Below are positions 26,501 through 27,128 of a stretch of 27,128 nucleotides of DNA, one piece after another (position 1 is the stretch's first letter; every line of letters begins with the position of its first letter). The translations under genes and the position numbers were made by a program. The notes under the pieces were generated by a model. The model had not been told where the DNA came from and searched no databases. It was given only the letters and a program-made list of their open reading frames with translations. Source of the stretch: UMGS1908 sp964432825 (GTDB lineage Bacteria; Bacillota; Clostridia; Christensenellales; UBA1242); assembly GCA_964432825.1 (NCBI GenBank), contig CAYSOX010000013.1, forward strand, positions 1 to 27,128, written 5' to 3'.

Positions 26501-27128
26501 TATTCTATTGTTATCTAAATCATGAGAAGAGTTGCAACATACAGAAATTATTGGCGAATCTAAAAGCGTTACTCCGGAATATGCGTAACCCGTGGTATAA
26601 CAATTAGAAATATTTACTCCGTTATTAGCACGACCTACCAACATTCCCCAAACTGGGTCTTCAATGCCACTAAAAGCAGAATTTACAACTGCACTAGATA
26701 TATGCATATTTGAGTATGAATAACACTCAGAAATGGTGGTTTGGCGAAGAAGTTTGCCCTCTCCGTCATATTTGCCAGTGGCGTAACCCACTAAAGTTCC
26801 TAATGAAAGAGAACTTCCGGTAACTGAAATACCGGAATAATCGAAGACATTTGTGGTTGGATTTAGCGGAGTTCCAAGCCCTACGCCGTTGATAGTTGCA
26901 CCAGCGGTGTACCCAAATATGCCATAATAATGGAACTCGCTAGCATCTATACCTATTGTTACATTTGAAATTGTGTGACCGTCGCCACGGAATACGCCCG
27001 AAAAGGCGGATTCACTGTTTTTACCTATTGGAGAAAGTGGATAGGTTCTGCTTTTGGCGTCCGCTTCCGAGGCGCCGTTTGCAATAGCCTCGGCTACGGG
27101 GTCTATATCATTTGCAAGATAATATTTT
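14597..27128 (-). CDS. Giant multi-repeat surface protein (GLUG-like and InlB/Flg_new-like repeats), 5' end outside window
   Basis: The frame stays open to the right edge, with no stop, giving at least 4,176 residues; the N-terminus and any signal peptide are not visible. A start at GTG 26791 would be artificial, because the upstream codons continue a GLUG-like domain: YYLANDID, FSGVFRGDGHTISNVTIG, YYGIFGYTAGATI (26890-27127). Further GLUG-like units follow near 26570-26740. The main body repeats a GY-F-GWY pattern typical of InlB B-repeat/Flg_new domains. Examples are FDFVGFVF (~25.7 kb), YNFYGFYTDENC (~24.4), YTFNGIWA (~23.95), YIFKGWYG (~23.55), YKFIGYTTD (~23.1), YVFLGWGLY (~21.85), AVFLGWYTS (~18.05) and HTITGFYTT (~16.45). 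A beta-helix-like stretch lies at 15520-15895. The protein is rich in Asn, Thr, Ser and Tyr. It ends GNGGYFYLK with no LPXTG motif, SLH domain or C-terminal membrane helix. It is likely a secreted adhesin or cell-surface protein with unknown ligand. Confidence 0.9.
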   Translation of the reverse strand, partial: KYYLANDIDPVAEAIANGASEADAKSRTYPLSPIGKNSESAFSGVFRGDGHTISNVTIGIDASEFHYYGIFGYTAGATINGVGLGTPLNPTTNVFDYSGISVTGSSLSLGTLVGYATGKYDGEGKLLRQTTISECYSYSNMHISSAVVNSAFSGIEDPVWGMLVGRANNGVNISNCYTTGYAYSGVTLLDSPIISVCCNSSHDLDNNRIESCYSLASNSEANIYLFEDAGIGRVNCITGVSMDEVYRLLNRIYCFNSTEEDSYPSGNIDGVYMFTPIAKYENMSDEDALSNEQKMNNLDPNYNNSNCKWVACPNGDNLYYFFPQLKIFLEAKIKSNVCSSIDDTTNDENKDNCYYHFKKVTDLDVHNFVYDPYDSYYSDFSLSNSENGAYLHGSKGGNTTFVSHYGILKDTEKINNILTAITDKKSLDFTSLLDTENEQVADLRNDCKTTCSMKKLSFALGEEITISANPNDDFDFVGFVFFKNVDYFNNIEMNEIFIRIATMVGKQVYAGGGGIVSDYGLDCDLIDTYAKFFYDSADFTKTETDGNITYTLNQRIKVDFDTAGNMCFVECDENGTATSSTSYFYIAALYRPKMVTVEGTTLLSSEYTNNAGETIENNGGNCDPALLQFYGERATRPMVIGTGGALDYLSRDSQFLSYYGITNLLSNSPLFYISNYKGSGVVNNGNGLDGGNNNKNNYHYLTIVAPNVSYSGFNVGGTEVTYTGTAHIFNGFYYKTEDSDTKIKIDDTDDTYIYTKDIEANGTTAKLYCINVLFNKNGNLNLLDKDGKIVEGLEITNICSKYTENTIILNMNMVLYDTNGNKVENATFPKDALVGATGYVSYQNTTRSEDTRFFTNSNSPFYNAGVGIESKTGQLDKNYGCNKDTISVSYKFMKGTPVTLLADEYYGYNFYGFYTDENCTTPAGTRNADKTTVVVDGVVKTPTFASANLTLPTDGETYNIYVKYRIKTINLSINTGIIKDSNKDNTILEGSTDGSKPITIWDANLDKQSHVYGQFYASISYPISDTGVISSENVSDRNIYSAENFCSYGYIYIEPTAYTGYTFNGIWAKKKETDEYVKLTPTKIGSYYYIQCNETGIQGLLSDPEENAVTLVVVFVPDNNKITIGTAHEGYVDGSFLESTESDFGGSVEYSGDFASEKRPYMGQSSYGIKEKRNDVLIINSGSTFILAVKSEEIGYIFKGWYGVPTNATATTDIEISGIDVKLLSTNKTLTAVNSNGNISYNGETYSVVYALFIRDLIKIEDPIHTAVGGKESDVGTTNVGGVAQGDSTWYNKPSADSAQIGITGSGTTNTTTVDNNGNYQLAGSSYTKHKSWLKVTATALPGYKFIGYTTDPDNLSTPQISVEDFMGSTTIYIELLAVDDTRSDVYLSNIKFGNIYVEVAGGGLKVTDPTNVGATINLDDGEWGLFEIKSYSIYALFERIPIADAIHGLNGMGISLENGTLSDGTNDSSTDAFHTANEPVLNEGLASGSDPMGEVQVSYVSSKRLTTTDAEGNILITTTYTTFDNQNNNCNHISLNGDINDLFIINIFPYYGFRIKDIYLKTSSGWSQLDAESNTIKVTDGTVTPENQGVALYDYYYRLAINRTETTQTETAVSNAGAFTEGVTEFSFTTSGETTTYSAIIVTFEPEDYNISYAPNGEDIYARSLVRKSGTDVFHNESAVQWKYPVDGTATYGDKPSGENTLKSTHSYAYNEKYQKTGFSTYAELFKNSYGQNCSDATSNYYIQNNESKGAYEVTGYVFLGWGLYTSDGYLSLAITTDYYLYGVEGATAESVAKTYASILAKLDNVTYFTHSSSTEVGLTFNANIQDNNGNYQNLSRLLYGYRDANNTTELKALWVPETGTTEHDTYLVIHGFGDVKVGDNNHLNLNTYTTYGVGSSIGYDLSMPLKDASKILLLYSRYGLQIDYGFSKRTINFTVIANNDSAKFIGFNNWKTTDHSFAQYKAGRYSGISLNETINITNLDLTREDNNDTLINLCLNIYAETDNPDTVNPFCTVESITDESGNTNTYRFIHLYAVWQRSVDIYQGNVDGNGDLSDMEESDDDTETAAATASMGLKIDTLTKNIAFTNAKLTSQTAFSLELPNYLVSGYTHKGFVTDYYTGTKPLLTLDTESGKYKVNYDEAITTPTLLNTVQLTQKTQNAFAIYSKELILYYSNSLTEGGDAYHIQSLTNTYYYYIVKQNGIAIEKYFTQDPLAYPHSDGETYEIGWHIGGFYAQDGVTALDTNLTFVGYTSSGFITPETSTPANFYPYVEIVAGSGNYAFAEGSPLPLTETSQTYYAVYKGASTIYANFSETKQGDTLLFPLKSFYIDSYTNLEFSESDGMKEFFSGTTYADCRYPFTATKLCASINGVMVNNTDIYFCAYQENGGSGLDPYSVQAGTMYTGFQRCGFGNEANANHPEFAYYTVDGWTDYAGWSRVWNTTSGTATNWYNTLDYGTTDAGGNTITRSYYVKYNGNAYASVADGGDGTCDAYGVSKFISVLPGKSVDLYPVFRYQEATASGDKLNGEEVINPIVLDEEASKYFVITDFKYSYDGTDGIKSRATFDRQTASFQISMRYMYLCSSSIQFSIKNYSKQAMSIYFTSNGLKIENDDSTKKVSRTWITQTETCTGDGVESNGLNSYLIPAGKTATIVIKLYCNYFSTYDATITLSNIRFRFAIGSTFATDSNSNLFQTSKDVFYNTDQNLEASIIEANSNTSYKVNSNSNVDLYTSSTANCIVVKFTNNKYSSGAKFGVTASNSYFNCVYGWSTTGSFGTLTQQLVLGAQYSSVVSYGDSIYLKIKVNTVSAGNYVTLGFSASNDAGTEFSNLSFAYTGVNIGARYLFSPNWLNTSSHPQNMIQIIAGYTTKANTEYLQAHISQIYNRLTYFNLTNDDKVSAVNYYTNPPGTASAEGTTGDIFILSAENYHPGFMHIQMRYKHLKDFVEIRFNTEKENTTTNFVCSDNVPSASKNTALIRYGYIIKELNGEKIPAPNGKVYNNTNLNPTTSKPSSIAHYVTATKTHAVFLGWYTSRTSSGVKILDSDGKFNLSNGCVAKEGYIEAVTDEDGNIGYYWASNNIDLYPHFSDTVYAVMVCNNFEGSVPNGVANEHEYSSLTCTSHSSFVKSDTLPYLNYDVINTANNLVYDLNGYYQDLNYDGNKTDGNWHISPTGTSGVYKYVPFSNANKTDICDHYIIWYVSEGQTGTSGREGFYLKLCGITDSDSGELKGNCDIKISGLAIPTVRDTDEGDYTAAANDSDSTLAKFRRGNSWKMTQFTTQYGAANINITSTVGNALNTLNTAGNMVPITLSGSSHYITLGNGIITANYKRLYTKITLDASVSVYNSLFIGEGKFPDEKTKKTVFTYYGANAVYTNGDCLTGGKISSTNFKNRYCPTREISDKTIDCIYKFIAWSYYKTSSTFAEVISTNNTFISNALSFTTLSRWSYYDKADTNGIELYALFDYDYNERMDLLLKVAPNTQEITITTGSLNVVSINIGKQSTTGVADITQITYKYKNLGNSLIKRTINEISSISDIEGILFDISDLTSSSNKISAKYKASHTITGFYTTNKLDINAFFFQFSEDPASDLSENYTPDTYILLSLPKDYVYCIKYTEKELINDGIFEYILTEDSAGKIKYDYYTASGARGVIDDSSQPTQIDTTSNADYYSFTYHYSISERLLYLANNPEYKKVVVYGYSSNATLDGIAVDINKPQSLADRWEIEGNGWLLGRYTSLLSASQGANSNKNIEYLEIVDDVQVDSNITLHSYVYIFGTNNNITIKFGPQTDIQVLDIGLIICDLKANYFSFIDSSGDIEVYDCEIKGEISIKCSKVKLYDVTCSNIRIKDSDPTKTKLYINGNVTFNNKKNRDIEFYVPIKESVDPCIEINVVLTCDIEIVTEDISEILESSSSRVNIVKSKNKSLKTYISLRVKHKYDYGVEGYYCYRVDYDETKSIYYVSGRAYVVNIKEAIENETIQVDDIIRVHVCEISTIKMGSIDSDIYEYAIVDTANNSMYDYTITKDDIARGFFYLQIDEYIKQRADSIELNYKRASVNGNELKYEIETSKVWDKNYISKKQSFHSIIGQYYNYKVDGDCSFDCLAFFHFELIRNSLSKKIKIDASSYTDNVYFSTFNEITTAYKTTYDNVLENVEDEEEAYVSGCDEYFLITSAIKGNGGYFYLK

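Noticed and set aside
26789..26791. GTG 26791 as true start of the giant gene
   Set aside because: The frame continues upstream without a stop for 112 codons and encodes a clear GLUG-like domain, so the gene runs off the window.
14597..27128. Alternative genetic code with TGA as Trp
   Set aside because: Trp is encoded by TGG where checked, and no in-frame TGA occurs in more than 4,000 codons, so the standard bacterial code fits.

Overview
The window looks like a piece of chromosome from a low-GC Bacillota, most likely an uncultured, gut-type Clostridia. This is inferred from AT-rich DNA, strong GGAGG-type ribosome binding sites, textbook TTGACA-N17-TATAAT promoters, an infC-rpmI-rplT operon followed by a SpoU-family RNA methylase, and a giant secreted protein built from Listeria-Bacteroides-type repeats. 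The genetic code is standard: all twelve visible stop codons are TAA or TAG, and no in-frame TGA interrupts more than 4,000 codons of the giant gene. No tRNA, rRNA, IS transposase or CRISPR array is visible.

Layout. Minus strand: lepA (268-2070) and an archaeal-type CMP kinase (2396-2959). Plus strand: one SAM-dependent methyltransferase (3727-4845) with a large Asn/Lys-rich insertion. It converges on minus-strand yebC (5287-6009) at a bidirectional terminator. Next comes the minus-strand translation operon infC-rpmI-rplT-spoU (8279 down to 6369). It has a perfect consensus promoter, an attenuator-type leader and an AUU start codon for IF-3. From 8.5 to 13.2 kb two housekeeping genes, a glycerophosphodiester phosphodiesterase and rarA, sit among dispersed and tandem repeats. 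The right half is one minus-strand reading frame of at least 4,176 codons, open at the window edge. It encodes a giant extracellular protein with GLUG-like and InlB/Flg_new-like repeats. Immediately downstream a 421-codon lipoprotein-like gene has its own perfect promoter.

The most unusual part is the intergenic DNA. Nearly every long spacer carries its own tandem array. Three arrays lie just upstream of housekeeping promoters and have unit spacings of about 21, 32 and 41 bp, close to 2, 3 and 4 helical turns. A roughly 435-bp element rich in hairpins occurs twice in direct orientation around the phosphodiesterase gene, and a third, inverted copy begins at the left window edge. A separate double-hairpin repeat shows a compensatory base-pair change between copies. 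The lepA-cmk spacer contains copies of bits of both flanking genes.

Functionally, lepA, infC, rpmI, rplT, spoU and probably yebC serve translation, cmk serves nucleotide supply, and rarA serves replication-fork maintenance. The giant protein and the lipoprotein are the accessory, surface-directed part of the window, and their adjacency is the best candidate here for an undescribed pair.
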